This document shows, piece after piece, positions 1 to 43,834 of a stretch of 64,000 nt of DNA (position 1 is the first letter of the stretch; each line of letters opens with the position of its first letter). Made by a program: the position numbers and the translations under genes. The notes under the pieces are model-generated. The model did no database searches. It had not been told where the DNA came from and saw nothing but the letters and a program-made list of their open reading frames with translations. The stretch is from positions 19,011,592 to 19,075,591 of the forward strand of contig NC_135554.1 in the NCBI RefSeq assembly GCF_964340395.1, read 5' to 3'. The stretch comes from Glandiceps talaboti. Taxonomy: Eukaryota; Hemichordata; Enteropneusta; Spengelidae.

Positions 1-2459
1 AAAATATATATAATGAAAGCAAAGAATAATGAAAGCATTTAGAATACAGATACATCTGTTATGTTAGGAATGTGCTAGTATTATGGCTTGTATAAAAGAA
101 TTAATACACCTTAGTGTCCGATTTGTTTGGAAGTTGTAGTAGCTCCCAAAACTTTGCCTTTAAAGTTTAATATGAATGATTGCGTCTTCCTACAAATCTT
201 GTTTTTTGTCATCTTGTTGTCAAGGAAATTATCAATCTTTTGAGTTCCAATAGACTTTACTCTCTGGGCAATGCAACAAATGCAGTGCCTCACTTTAGAG
301 ATCGATGTCATGTACTACATGTAGCTGTAACTGAGGTATTATTGTTTCGATCAGACAAGTTTTTACCAACAAAATATTCTCTGGTTGTTGTATTCATGAA
401 ATGTACATTCTACCAGTAAAGTAGTCTTGCTGCTAGACCCCACGGGCTATTCTGTTCACTATCTATCAAAAGAGAAAGCCTGAGGTCTAGCAGCTAGACT
501 ACATAGGACACAGCTTGCATATTCATGTCTCACTTGCATTTATACCTGAATTTGCTGGCAAAGTAGTGAATACATGTAAATAGCCTCATTTTTGCTTGCT
601 TACGTTATATTATATTCCTACTTTTTTTTTTTGTACCTCCATGCTATTGAGCTGCTTCGTGAATCTTTTTTAATGGACGTACCTATATAACTCACGGTAA
701 TGAAATTTACATACATGTAATGTACCCTCAAAGCGGTATTCATTGTACATGCATACATGTGATCTTTGTCTGAAATACATGTACTATTGTGAAATAGGGT
801 TCGAATCTCTGGGTTCATACAAATGTTCATGTACACACCTAGAAACTTCTAGAGTTTCAAAAAACTCCTGGATACTCGCTGGAAAATTGATCAATGCTAT
901 GTTCAACACTTCTGTGTTTAGCAACATGTTTTCCGTGGTTTTCATGTAGTATTTGTAGTACACCCCAGATGAGTCAGCAAAAATTTCAGGATTCTATTCC
1001 AAAGTAGTTTGACTCTGTGAATAGAAATTTTCATTACTAAGTATGAACCCAGCATTCATGAATATTCATTCGCATATTTGCAACATGACGCATTTTGCTG
1101 GTCAACAATCGTGGAAAATTTATGAAAACTCCACAAAGTTCTGGAATTTTATTTGACCTGAAGTACATGTATATGAACCCTGGATTGTGCCAAGATAATG
1201 GAAAATCAAATGAAAAGAAAACTAATTTTTTATGAGATTTTCTTGCTAGAGTACAGCTACATTTGTACATTTACTGTAGACAGTGATATGTACCAATGAG
1301 CGTATACTGTTGTATGAATATTGTCAAGCCAGATGATGAATGTAGCCATTTATATATTTTCCGTAATAAGATTTTTGTCAAATGACACTCTGTTTCATGT
1401 GAAATGGTTTTGATTGTATTAATTTGAGTATAGTAGTGTGTTCCTTCTAACTTTGTAAGTTGAGAGTTGAAAAGGAAAAGAAAAAAAGCCTACTTGGGTG
1501 CGAAACTACCCGGCAGTCGAAGATATCCAAGCTGTGTTTACACCGAATTAACTGTGAAAAGAAAATGAATGAATTTCTGTGTATTAAGTTCAAAGTGAAA
1601 ATGATGCCCCACTACCAGTGAAAGCTTAAAATAGAAATTACACTTAAGTTTTGGACATTGTTGTGGTTGATTGATTTATTGATTGTACTAAATTTGTAGA
1701 CAAGGTACAATGTTCATTGGCTGAACTATCCTTGTTTACTAAGAAAAAATCTAGGGTTTGACACGGGCAGATTAAAAAATGTTCCGGGCTTTAAAAAGAT
1801 TGAAAAAGAAAGAAAACATTTGCAGGAATGGTTGGTTATTAAGCTTGATCCAACCAAAATGAAAAAAGGAACCACAACCATACATGTATACTATTGAGTG
1901 GGATACTGTAAACCTCGATATTTTCACTAAGTACTACAAAATTTTGCATTTTACGGTCTTCAGCAAGTTCTCAAAAACCAATTTTCTCTAATTACCAGAC
2001 TGGTACATTGTGTTCAATGTACAAGAAGGCATTTTAGTCACTACTTATTTTTGCATTTTTGTTTTCCAACGAACTTAGCGAAAATAAGTCTTTGGCGAAA
2101 ATTTCCATGTTTACAGTATCATCACCCAAGTGGCTGCTTATACAGATGAGATGAAACGTTGTAATCTCTGTTTAACTGAGAAACTGTATAAACAATGCTG
2201 ATAAGCACATGCTACTGAACAAAAAATCTGAATTAGTCTCCAAATGCTGCCACGAAAACAGATATTTCCAACTATAAGTAAACTTCCGAAAAAACATAGT
2301 TTAGTCCAACCATCTTGTTGCACAATGTATGTATACACAAACATTTAGGTATACATATCAACCTTAACAATCTCAATTTTATCAGTTATGTGATGATTGC
2401 TGAGGAAGTGTGAAACTCTGAGTAACGACTTATAACATCCTTATTCTTTAGAGTATACA
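1..2459. other. No gene seen; AT-rich intergenic DNA
   Basis: Apart from the foldback at 421-502 I see only short ORFs without domain marks. Text around 800-870 and 960-1060 (GGGTTCATAC..., TGAATAGAAATTTTCATTAC) recurs near 21200-21240 and partly near 49360, so part of it is dispersed repeat. Confidence 0.5.
421..502. repeat. 82-bp foldback sequence
   Basis: 22-base arms, GTAGTCTTGCTGCTAGACC and GGTCTAGCAGCTAGACTAC, match inverted with about two mismatches. Could be a tiny MITE remnant. Confidence 0.6.
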
Positions 2460-2900
2460 TTGTATATATATGATATACATATTATATTGTATCATATCGG
2501 AATATTACGCTGTCATTTGTATCAATGTGGTCATATCGTATCATATCATATCGTATTATTACGCTGTCATTTGTATCAATATGATCGTATCGTATCGTAT
2601 CGTATCATATCGTATTATTACGCTGTCATTTGTATCACATGGTATATCATATTGTTTTTTATCACATATTGTATCCTTGTGTTCTCATTCATATCACATT
2701 GTATTGTATCGTATGTTGTATTATATACTAATGCATTATGTCATTCGTATCATATGGTATTGTATCATATCACTTCGTAAATTGTGTTGTATCAAATGGT
2801 ATTGTATCATATCACTTCGTAAATTGTGTTGTATCATATTATATGATTGTGATCTATGTCATTCATATCATTATGGTATTTATACATAATCTCATGAAAT
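2460..2900. repeat. Degenerate ATCATATCGT-type repeat
   Basis: Many copies of ATCATATCGTATTATTACG and TGTCATTTGTATCAATATG. It produces overlapping isoleucine/tyrosine-rich ORFs that are not genes. Confidence 0.8.
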
Positions 2901-2924
2901 CAATGTTATTTTTAACTTTTATGT

Positions 2925-3006
2925 CATAATGCTCCTCGTATGACTGTACAGACTAATACAAATTCTAGCCAGAGGTAGTCCACGGAATCGTACGAGGATC
3001 ATTATG
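2925..3006. repeat. 82-bp inverted-repeat element
   Basis: Arms CATAATGCTCCTCGTA and TACGAGGATCATTATG match inverted with one mismatch. Probably a small non-autonomous DNA element. Confidence 0.5.
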
Positions 3007-3009
3007 CCA

Positions 3010-3880
3010 TGATATCATATCATAATCACATATCATATTATATCATTATATCATCGTATAATTATCATATTATATCATATTATTTTGATGAATATTCCTA
3101 AGCATACAAATGTAAGTGAATTATTGCATATAGTTTAGAAAGAAATTTTAGATGTTAAATTTAGCTAGGAGAGAAAATGATTAATTTTTGTGAAGATTAA
3201 GTCTTGTACCATTTTTCATAAGATTAACAATAGCAGCAGTCTGGTCGTTCTTGCAATGGATCAATTGATCAAAGTTGTGATCTAAAATAAATATATACCT
3301 GATGGGTGACTAAATTCTGGATGTTTTCCAGCAACACAAAGTTTTTACTCTGCGTCATTGATAAACTCATAACAACATTGTGATATTCCAAGAATTGCAA
3401 AATGAAACTTCCTTTGTACATGTTCCTAGGACTCAATTAAGGCCTTGATTTGTAGTACAATTCCGACTAAACTCAGAGTACAAAGTGAAATGTCTCGAGA
3501 AAATTGTTGTCACAAATTTTCTGCAATGTCTTTAGAAATATGTTGTCACAGATTAACATAATTGCGAGAAATATCTGTAGAAACATGCTGTCATGAAATG
3601 TAAACAATTGTGCTTCAAATAGCAAGAGTCTAAGTGTTTTTGTTTAGCTCGTCTTTGTCATTGGTTCTGTGAAGACTACATCTGTTTGTGATGTGTTGTG
3701 TAAGGTAGGATCAGTCTACACATATCATGTAATACTAATATTATAATTGTGTGTGGGTGGACTACTTGTATATTAATACACTCTCTCCAAACATGATTTA
3801 TTTATGACATCTGTAACATGTTTTTCTCTCACACGTTTTTATAGTTTTTAACACAGCTGAACTGAGGTTCATTAGGGCTA
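3010..3880. other. No gene seen
   Basis: AT-rich sequence with no ORF, RNA gene or repeat I can support. Confidence 0.5.
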
Positions 3881-3884
3881 TAGT

Positions 3885-4285
3885 GTGTGTTTATGTTGTG
3901 TGTGTGTGTGTGTGTGTGTGTGTTTATGTGTGTGTATGTGTATGTGTGTGTATGTGTGTATGTGTGTGTGTGTGTGTGTGCATGTATGTTGCATTTGTGT
4001 ATATGTGTGTGCGCATGGGCATGTATGTTGTATGTGTAAGTGCATATACAGGACTGAAAAATGGATGGGTGGGTGGGAGCGGGGATGGGACAACTTGAAA
4101 GTTGGGGGAGATGTGATCTTTTTAAAATCTGTGTTTGTTTGTGTGCATGTGACATGTATGTGTGAATACTTGTACAAGTGTAGGAGGTAACAACTTAAAA
4201 TACAATGTGTATGTATGTGTGTATATGTGTGAAGTCGAAAGATAAACAACTGGAAGTGTGTGTGTGTGTGTGTGTGTGTGCATAC
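3885..4285. repeat. GT/TATG microsatellite cluster
   Basis: (TG)n mixed with TATG and ATGT between about 3888-3990 and 4205-4280. ORFs on both strands are cysteine/valine or histidine/threonine artefacts. Confidence 0.9.
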
Positions 4286-4984
4286 ATATGAGGGGGTAAA
4301 CAAGTTAGAATGATGTATAAAAATTGTATTATATAGTTGCTGTTGTCTATTTCCACCTTTATTTAACTGAGTCAGTCAACATCACATTATCTCTTGAGTA
4401 TACATGTAGTCTGACAGTGTTTTTGATAAGGGCAGTAAGCAGGTAAAATCTACCGAGATTCCCTCGTACTTTAACTGGGCATGGGGTTCCCAGACAAAAT
4501 CATGGTAGGTTGTATGGGAGATTATGCAACTTTTGCCTCTTGCTGTTACCCGGGTTCCCCACCATTAGCAAAAATGTTGATAGATACTGCCACCTTGTTT
4601 GAATGATGTTACATGCAAGTATAGTAACAGGTATAATATTAATGTTTGGCAAAGCAGCACCTCTTTTGTAATAAAGACTGCAATATGAATTAATTAATTA
4701 ATGTTGTCTTATAGTTTGAAGTAGTGGAACATATGATATTGACAACAAATTTTATTTGACAAGATATCAATTTTGGTGAGAAATTCATAAAATACTAATG
4801 TGTACACTTTCATTGGTGTATCACAAATTATGACAAGGGTTGTAAAATGTTAAATTTTTTTCAAATTGATATTGACTTGATAAATATGAATTATTGCAAA
4901 TTCTCTAACTATTTCAAGATTACTTAGGAGATTAACATTATGTACATATATTATCATATGTATCAGGCATTTTACATAGGCATC

Positions 4985-5680
4985 AACCCTCTAAACCCAC
5001 CCCACCCTATCATCTCCAACCCATCCCACCTCTCATTCCCACCGGTGACCCCACTCCACCCTACCCTATCATCTCCAACCCATCCCACCTCTCATTCCCA
5101 CCGGTGACCCCACTCCACCCTACCCTATCATCTCCAACCCATCCCACCTCTCATTCCCACCGGTGACCCCACTCCACCCTACCCTATCATCTCCAACCCA
5201 TCCCACCTCTCATTCCCACCCCACCCCACCCCACCCTACCCTATCATCTCCAACCCATCACACCTCCCATTCTCACTTGTAACCCCACCCCACCCCACCC
5301 TATCATCTCCAACCCATCCCACCTCTCATTCCCACCCCACCCCACCCCACCCTACCCTACCCTATCATCTCCAACCCATCACACCTCCCATTCTCACTGG
5401 TAACCCCACCCCACCCCACCCTATCATCTCCAACCCATCCCACCTCTCATTCCCACTCCACCCTACCCTATCATCTCCAACCCATCACACCTCCCATTCT
5501 CATTGGTAACCCCACCCCACCCCACCCTATCATCTCCAACCCATCCCACCTCTCATTCCCACCCCACCCCACCCCACCCTACCCTATCATCTCCAACCCA
5601 TCACACCTCCCATTCTCACTGGTAACCCCACCCCACCCCACCCTATCATCTCCAATCCATCCCACCTTTTATAACACTGC
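4985..5680. repeat. C-rich ~60-bp minisatellite
   Basis: Roughly ten to twelve units of CCCTATCATCTCCAACCCAT with CCCACCTCTCATTCCCACC. Early copies carry CGGTGACCCCACTCC, later ones CCACCCCACCCC stretches, so the array has at least two subtypes. The plus strand is almost free of G. Confidence 0.92.
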
Positions 5681-5689
5681 CAAGCATTT

Positions 5690-6342
5690 AAAATGGGCCT
5701 TTAAAGAGTTAAGTTTGTCGTCAGTTTGTCGGAGTATATGTAATTATCTTTTGATGGGCTTGATAATCATAATTTCTTGTACATGTATACTGTAATGCGT
5801 GGTATCAGATGTGATATTGAATACTAGTATGTCATTAAGACTACTCACAATAATAATGCTATACATCGATAGTGTCCATGCATGTACGGAATATATAGTT
5901 TCTATACAGGTGACGCCACGTCTAAGGTTTGTGTAGTTATTGATTGTAAAGTATACACATGCATGTATCTGCCATGTCAGTACAATGTATCTGGATCAGG
6001 TTGCTATGGTTATCTTGGTTAATTCATTCATGACGTCCTTGGTTTATAAACCTAGATATGCCTTACTTCCAAATTACAAAATGTACATAAACTTAATTAA
6101 GAAATGTGAGTTTTGATATAAAAAATTATAAACCCAGAAACTGTATTTAGTACTTCTGTATTGGGCACACCATGTAATGTCTTAGTCAATGCATAAGCGT
6201 AGTCAATTGCACTACAACACCATTTTCACTTACTAGATGTTTTTTCATTGATTGTTCTCGGTTATGACCGACATAAATGTTTTGTACCCGTAAGATTGTA
6301 TAATGCATATATAGTAATACCGATAGTACATTTTTGAAGCCA
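5690..6342. other. No gene seen
   Basis: Nothing supportable; AT-rich single-copy-looking DNA. Confidence 0.45.
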
Positions 6343-6351
6343 TTGCCATCT

Positions 6352-6714
6352 TAGTCTAGTTCCATGACGGACAGTATACAATTTCACTGTCTAATCAAGC
6401 CAATGACTCAAGGTGTTAATTGTGGTTTGACCACATAGTGAGCGAAGCGCAAACGGCGCGTCAGTAGTAATCCATCACAAATTGACAGGCTGTCAAACGT
6501 TTTTTGACCTTTCTCATATTTCTAGGACTGATATGATATGCAGATGTCCAACCAGGGCTCCACCTCCAGTCTGTTTAAACTAAAATCACGTGGGGACGCG
6601 ACGACGTCATCATGTTTATATGAACACTGTTGGGGGGAGCACAGAATTCTGTGCAGGAGTCATGGGCTTGACTAGACGGTAAAAATGTATATTGTCCATC
6701 ATGGAACTAGACTA
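6352..6714. mobile_element. 363-bp MITE with 9-bp target duplication
   Basis: Ends TAGTCTAGTTCCATGA and TCATGGAACTAGACTA are inverted copies, continuing with few mismatches to ~28 bases. Flanks are TTGCCATCT at 6343-6351 and 6715-6723, a perfect 9-bp duplication, as made by Mutator-like transposases. No coding capacity. Confidence 0.8.
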
Positions 6715-6723
6715 TTGCCATCT

Positions 6724-7732
6724 CATGTTTTCTGAATTTTGTCACAGTCTTACACCTGAATAGACAAATGCACACTTTGTGTTTTGTTGTATGTATGTCC
6801 ATCGAATTATTTTACTTGTATTGCCACCTTAAAAAAAACAATCTATCTGAAAAAGTAAGCAATCAGAATGTACTTGGAGAACTCAGGTTTGATCTACATC
6901 CACTCATAAGAAAACTACATTTGAAGTTTTGATATGAGCATGTTCCCTTTAGCAAACATGAGAGTATTTGTAAAGGACCCCTTCAAAAGAACCCTCCTTG
7001 TATTGCCTATCTATTACAGTAGTTTCCTCCCCTTTTGGTTGACTGACATGAACATGTCTGTTTTTAATAATAGAAAACACACGAGAAATAACATGATTAG
7101 ATGTTTAATGGGTACATATACTACATGAAAAGTTTTATTGAAACCATGGAGTTAGTCTTTCTGGCTTTCATTATTTCAAAAGTATTTTGTAGGAAAACGA
7201 CAATTTTTGCGTACAAGCTCACAATATCTACTTTAGAGTAATCCGTTAAGGCAATAACCATGTCAGTGAAGTGATCTGTTCTAGGCAGTCGTGTTTATGG
7301 ACTTTTAGGGAAAATAATCTAACTAAATGGATGGGAAAGGTTATAACACAAAGTAGTCAAGAAAATATAATGTTTATGACTCTCAATTTATATCATGTAA
7401 ACTATTAAAGCTTGAAAAAGCTGCTTTAAGGCGTTTCAGGTTTTAAAAAAATAGTTATAGATGGTTGAAGCTTTTACAGTAATGATATTTCAGAATGAGG
7501 ATATCACCCATTATTCAATATGTACACGTTGATACACCCACTGTTGTGAGACTCCATATGGTAATGGTAATTTAATGTTTTGTATTTTTTCCTTTTCTCC
7601 TATTTTGTTTGTAGCCTACTGTCGTGAAGGACTAATGCTACTATATTAATTTCAGTTATCGTAACAATTGAACCATTTTAATTTTTAGCACAACTGAACC
7701 AAATAAGGTTCTGTAGTGCTATACATGTAGAC
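6724..7732. other. No gene seen
   Basis: Short ORFs only, no domain marks. Confidence 0.45.
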
Positions 7733-7733
7733 A

Positions 7734-7734
7734 T

Positions 7735-7784
<50 letters not shown>

Positions 7785-7846
7785 TGTCTGTCTGTCTGTC
7801 TGTCTCTGTCTGTCTGTCTGTCTCTCTCCCCCCCTCACACCTCTCT

Positions 7847-7916
<70 letters not shown>

Positions 7917-7932
7917 TTCTCTCTCTCTCTGT
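7734..7932. repeat. (TG)n(TCTG)n(CT)n compound microsatellite
   Basis: About 24 TG, then TCTG/TGTC units, then about 40 CT with a few T interruptions. Confidence 0.95.
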
Positions 7933-7939
7933 GTGTTCT

Positions 7940-7990
7940 TGTGACTAATACGAACTACCTTGTTTATTTATTGGAGATAGTACAAACATG
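7940..7990. repeat. Short dispersed repeat, inverted copy at 10237-10287
   Basis: GTGACTAATACGAACTACC followed by TTGTTTATTTATTGGAGATAG recurs reverse-complemented near 10237-10287 with few changes. Confidence 0.7.
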
Positions 7991-8713
7991 ATTATTAGTT
8001 TAGATTAGATATGATATACATGTAACTTTATTACAATAGTATATATAGACAATTGACAATTCTATTTGGGTAAATAAGTATATTAAAGAACACTGCAATG
8101 GAATAGGCTAAAAATGTTGTAAGTATAGAAAAAGTAAAACAAACGTTGATTAAATATTTTGACATGAGTCTAGATACATACAGCAGATAGCAATTATAAT
8201 CTTTTTGTTTTGATTGCATTATAAATCTAAATTGTTCTTTCTTTTCTATCCTATTGAAATCTGAATTGATATTATCAATTACACTAAATAATGTATCTCT
8301 TTATTTTCTATATAGTTTGCACTGTGTATCAAATAACGTTCTTAGTCTTCTACTGTATTACAATTTTTACATCATCAATTGGTAAACAAATTTATAAATC
8401 AATTAGTATCAAACAATATCTTATTGACACAATTGAAAACAGAAAGGAGTTTGTTAAAACTATTATAGAATAGTATATTAGAACATGTTAAAATATTTTG
8501 ACTATTAACATTTGAAGTATTTATCGTTGTGTTTTTATTTTTTTCATTTTTTTCCCTTCCTCAGTTGATAACTTTATTTTTCTTTGGTTTTGTTTGTTGT
8601 ATGTGATTTACTAGTTACATCTTCTCTAATTTTTTAGTAGTGTGTTTTAATTTTCTACTAGTGCTGTTCCTAACATGGTTAGTGAGCCCCTAATACAAAA
8701 GGGATGCAATAGA

Positions 8714-8715
<2 letters not shown>
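7991..8715. other. No gene seen; very AT-rich
   Basis: Only short AT-driven ORFs. Confidence 0.45.
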
Positions 8716-8752
<37 letters not shown>

Positions 8753-8754
8753 AA
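8716..8754. repeat. (AAAT)n microsatellite
   Basis: About ten ATAA/AAAT units. Confidence 0.9.
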
Positions 8755-8954
8755 TAATAATGTGTGTACATCATATTCTCATTGAAATAAAAACCAAAGT
8801 GTATAATGAATAAATCGTAAGAGGAGCTATTATAGTTAAGTTCTAGAAGGTGTATGCAATTATAAAACATTTAAAAAAAACATTCAGAGCATACTATAAT
8901 GTATTGTAACAATGAAGTGTTTCTGGAGAAGAGTATACAATGTCAATGTACATG

Positions 8955-9560
8955 CAGTGTTTTTGTTAAGGGCAGTAAGTAGGTAAAATCTACCAGATTT
9001 CCCCAGTCAATTTACCAGGGTTCCCAACTGGTGTTTTTGTTAAGGGTTGTAACAGGTAAAATCTACCTAAGTTTCTCTGTCATTTTACTGGGGTTCCCTA
9101 GCAGTGGTTTTGACAAATTTTGTTAAAGTGGCCATATGGATGAGAATTTGGTATTTATTTTGGATTTTTATTTTATAAAACAGCTTCACTATGTTTTTCT
9201 ACTTGAAAACATAATGTGAAATAACATATACCAAGTCTATGTTTGCAACTCAATAAACGGCAAAACATTAAACAATGTGTAAAATGTTTGTTATTGTACG
9301 TACAATAACAAACTTTTTGCACTTTTTGCATCTTTTTGTAATGTATTGAGTTATGAACATGGACTTGGTATATGTTATTTCACATTATTTTTTCAAGTAG
9401 AAAAACATAGTGAAGCTGTTTTATAAAATAAAAATCCAAAATAAATACCAAATTCTCATCCATATGGCCACTTTAAGGGTACTAAGCAAGTAATATCTAC
9501 CTGAGTTCCTCTTGTCATTTTACCAGGGTTCCCAACTAAAATTACAGTGCAATGTATTGG
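8955..9560. repeat. Dispersed GTTTTTGTTAAGGG repeat, tandem copies, one split by a MITE
   Basis: GTTTTTGTTAAGGGCAGTAAG with TAGGTAAAATCTACC and ACCAGGGTTCCCAACT occurs around 8957, 9030 and 9110/9477, and as a further copy at about 4417-4560. The third copy here is interrupted by the element at 9127-9472. Confidence 0.75.
9127..9472. mobile_element. 346-bp near-perfect palindromic MITE in a TTAA site
   Basis: Begins AGTGGCCATATGGATGAG and ends with its exact inverse. The two halves match along most of their length, with GTTTGTTATTGTAC meeting GTACAATAACAAAC at the centre. TTAA flanks both sides (9123-9126, 9473-9476), as for piggyBac-type insertion. Uninterrupted paralogous copies of the host repeat show the empty site. 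Confidence 0.88.
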
Positions 9561-9579
9561 AAACTATGCCAGTTTGACC

Positions 9580-11162
<1,583 letters not shown>

Positions 11163-11229
11163 AGTCTGTCTGTCTCTGTCTGACTCTGACTGTGTGTGTA
11201 TGTGTGTGTTTGCCTGACTGTGTCTGTAC

Positions 11230-12680
11230 ATATTGGTTTTACAGTGCAAAATATCATACAAATGACAAATATAAAATTATAAACATTACAACGGTATGGT
11301 GGTCTAACTTAAAATTACAGGTAGTTGGGGTAAAAACCCTGGCAGAGGATAATATTCCAGTTGACACTATGATAACACACACTGGTTTTTTGATTGCAAA
11401 ACACTATAAATTTATTCACAGACAGGTGTTTAAACTCCTCTCAGTTTTCAGGGTCTAGAACTTTGCTTAACAGTTAGTGATGTCAGATACTACTATATTG
11501 TGATGTGTCAGCTACATTATCAGTCAGTGTCAGTGTTTATTTTACATGTAAATGTATAAACTTGAACTGTTTGGTGGTATACTGTATATCATAATTCTAT
11601 GATTATAAGATATTCATAATTATTGCTACAAATTTATTGATTCCTGAAACATCATTTTCCCTTTAGTGTATGATATTTGTAATTGTTCCCACTAATGTAT
11701 TGATGCCAGAATTTTTATTAAAATCCATCCGGCTTTATGCATGAAATGGTTTGATACGCGATATTTTATACAAAAAAAGTGTACGTTCCTTTTCTTGTAG
11801 TGATAAACAGCAACAGTCAACTTAGAACAGGTTGAGTCTTTTGAAATCATCATCGTAAACCACGCCCTCTTTTATGGCACTGTCACAAGACGCAATGCCA
11901 AGAGGTTTCACAGTGTCGAGGAAGAAATAACAGCTCTGGTTTGCAAGAAAGACTCAAATCTTTGCTGTTGTACATTTTTACTGTCGTATGGAGTGAAAAA
12001 AATAAATGTTTTGTACAGTAACCACTTGAATAGGCAAACAAATGATAACACTTGGATTGTATGGTTTATTTGTTATTTATTAATAATTATTAGACTCTTT
12101 TAGGGGATAGATTTGCCATCTTAACAGGACACGTCAGATAGTTTTAGCAACTCCTTTTCTGTAATTTTGTATTTGTGAAATTTTTAGTTTGGGTTACAGA
12201 ATTTCTGTATTTCCTAGTTTGGAAAATGCAGCTATACATTATTGTCTCCAAGGGCCTTCCATTCTGAGATATTGAATTGGATATGATCAAATTTGATTGC
12301 TGTGGCCCACACTTATACACAGTATACAATTACATACAATTTAATATTAAATTTTACTTTTAAGTACTTCAAGCAAGTAACAGATAGACTCGTGATTTTC
12401 CATGTAAGTGATATCAGATGAACAGATACAATGGGATACAGTCATGTAACTAGATAGGATTTTGTGTTAAGGAGTGTAGATGGATGGCTTGTATCACTGT
12501 CAGTCTGTTGTTAACTTGTACATATACTGATAAACTGAAAATTTTGACTCAACCAACCCTAAATTTTTTGATTCAGTGAAATAGGGTAATATAACAAATT
12601 ATACGCAGAGTAAAAAATAGAATGTCACTGATGGTATAGTCTGGATGCCAATGTGGTTTTGTGAGGTTTTTGGGGGTTTT
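11230..12680. other. No gene seen
   Basis: AT-rich, no supported ORF or RNA gene. Confidence 0.45.
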
Positions 12681-12684
12681 TTGT

Positions 12685-13436
12685 GAGTGGAGGTGTAAAT
12701 CGTAACAATACTGTATAGGAACTAGACTAGTGAGTGGAGGTGTAAATCGTAACAATACTGTATAGGAACTAGACTAGTGTTTGGAGGTGTAAATGGTAAC
12801 GATACTGTATAGGAACTAGACTAGTGAGTGGAGGTGTAAATGGTAACGATACCATATAGGAACTAGACTGTGAGTGGAGGTGTAAATGGTAACGATACCA
12901 TATAGGAACTAGACTGTGAGTGGAGGTGTAAATCGTAACGATACTATATAGGAACTAGACTGTGAGTGGAGGTGTAAATGGTAACGATACCATATAGGAA
13001 CTAGACTGTGAGTGGAGGTGTAAATGGTAACGATACCATATAGGAACTAGACTGTGAGTGGAGGTGTAAATCGTAACGATACCATATAGGAACTAGACTG
13101 TGAGTGGACGTGTAAATCGTAACGATACTGTATAGGAACTAGACTAGTGAGTGGAGGTGTAAATCGTAACGATACCATATAGGAACTAGACTGTGAGTGG
13201 AGGTGTAAATGGTAACGATACCATATAGGAACTAGACTGTGAGTGGAGGTGTAAATGGTAACGATACCATATAGGAACTAGACTGTGAGTGGACGTGTAA
13301 ATCGTAACGATACTGTATAGGAACTAGACTAGTGAGTGGAGGTGTAAATCGTAACGATACCGTATAGGAACTAGACTGTGAGTGGAGGTGTAAATGGTAA
13401 CGATACCGTACAGGAACTAGACTAGTGAGTGGAGGT
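12685..13436. repeat. ~46-bp minisatellite, about 16 copies, upstream of receptor 1
   Basis: Unit GTGAGTGGAGGTGTAAAT(G/C)G, TAACGATACCATATAGGAAC, TAGACT(AGT). Many units hold ATGGTAACGATACCAT, an imperfect palindrome. It ends about 140 bases before the inferred leader exon. Confidence 0.92.
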
Positions 13437-13574
13437 ATGCAAGGTTCCCTGTGTATGTCTTTCATATTTACTCTGCAGGACAAAAGGAATCATTGGTGAA
13501 TGATGTTACAGTAACATCTATTGAATATGAGCATTATTTTAATCATATCACTTTTATATTCTGTTATTTTACAG

Positions 13575-13683
13575 ATGTAGTTCATAACAAGACAATTATA
13601 CAGGAATATCGACAAAGACAATTCATTCAGAACTTAGAAGTGATGATTCGTCTGTTCATGAAGAATACACTGTGATCAGTATC
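13575..13683 (+). promoter_or_regulatory. Probable 5' leader of receptor 1 with two upstream ORFs
   Basis: A pyrimidine tract and acceptor ending in ACAG at 13574 suggest that the exon carrying the start codon begins at 13575. Its first six bases are ATGTAG, a start-stop minimal uORF. A second uORF, 10 codons from ATG 13643 to TGA 13675, ends 8 bases before the receptor ATG at 13684. Both would be expected to lower translation of the receptor. I could not find the upstream first exon or promoter. Confidence 0.4.
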
Positions 13684-43712
<30,029 letters not shown>

Positions 43713-43828
43713 AAGATGAGTACTACAATGGCACTCTCCGCTTCGACAAACTAGAACTATTATTGTAGCATGTAGTAGTTCACATATGGAGGATGGCGAT
43801 GCCCTGGTGATGCAGATATGATTCATGT

Positions 43829-43834
43829 AATAAA
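43829..43834 (+). terminator. Candidate poly(A) signal of receptor 1
   Basis: AATAAA 117 bases after the stop codon. Another AATAAA lies at 44184-44189. No downstream element was judged, so which one is used is unknown. Confidence 0.4.
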
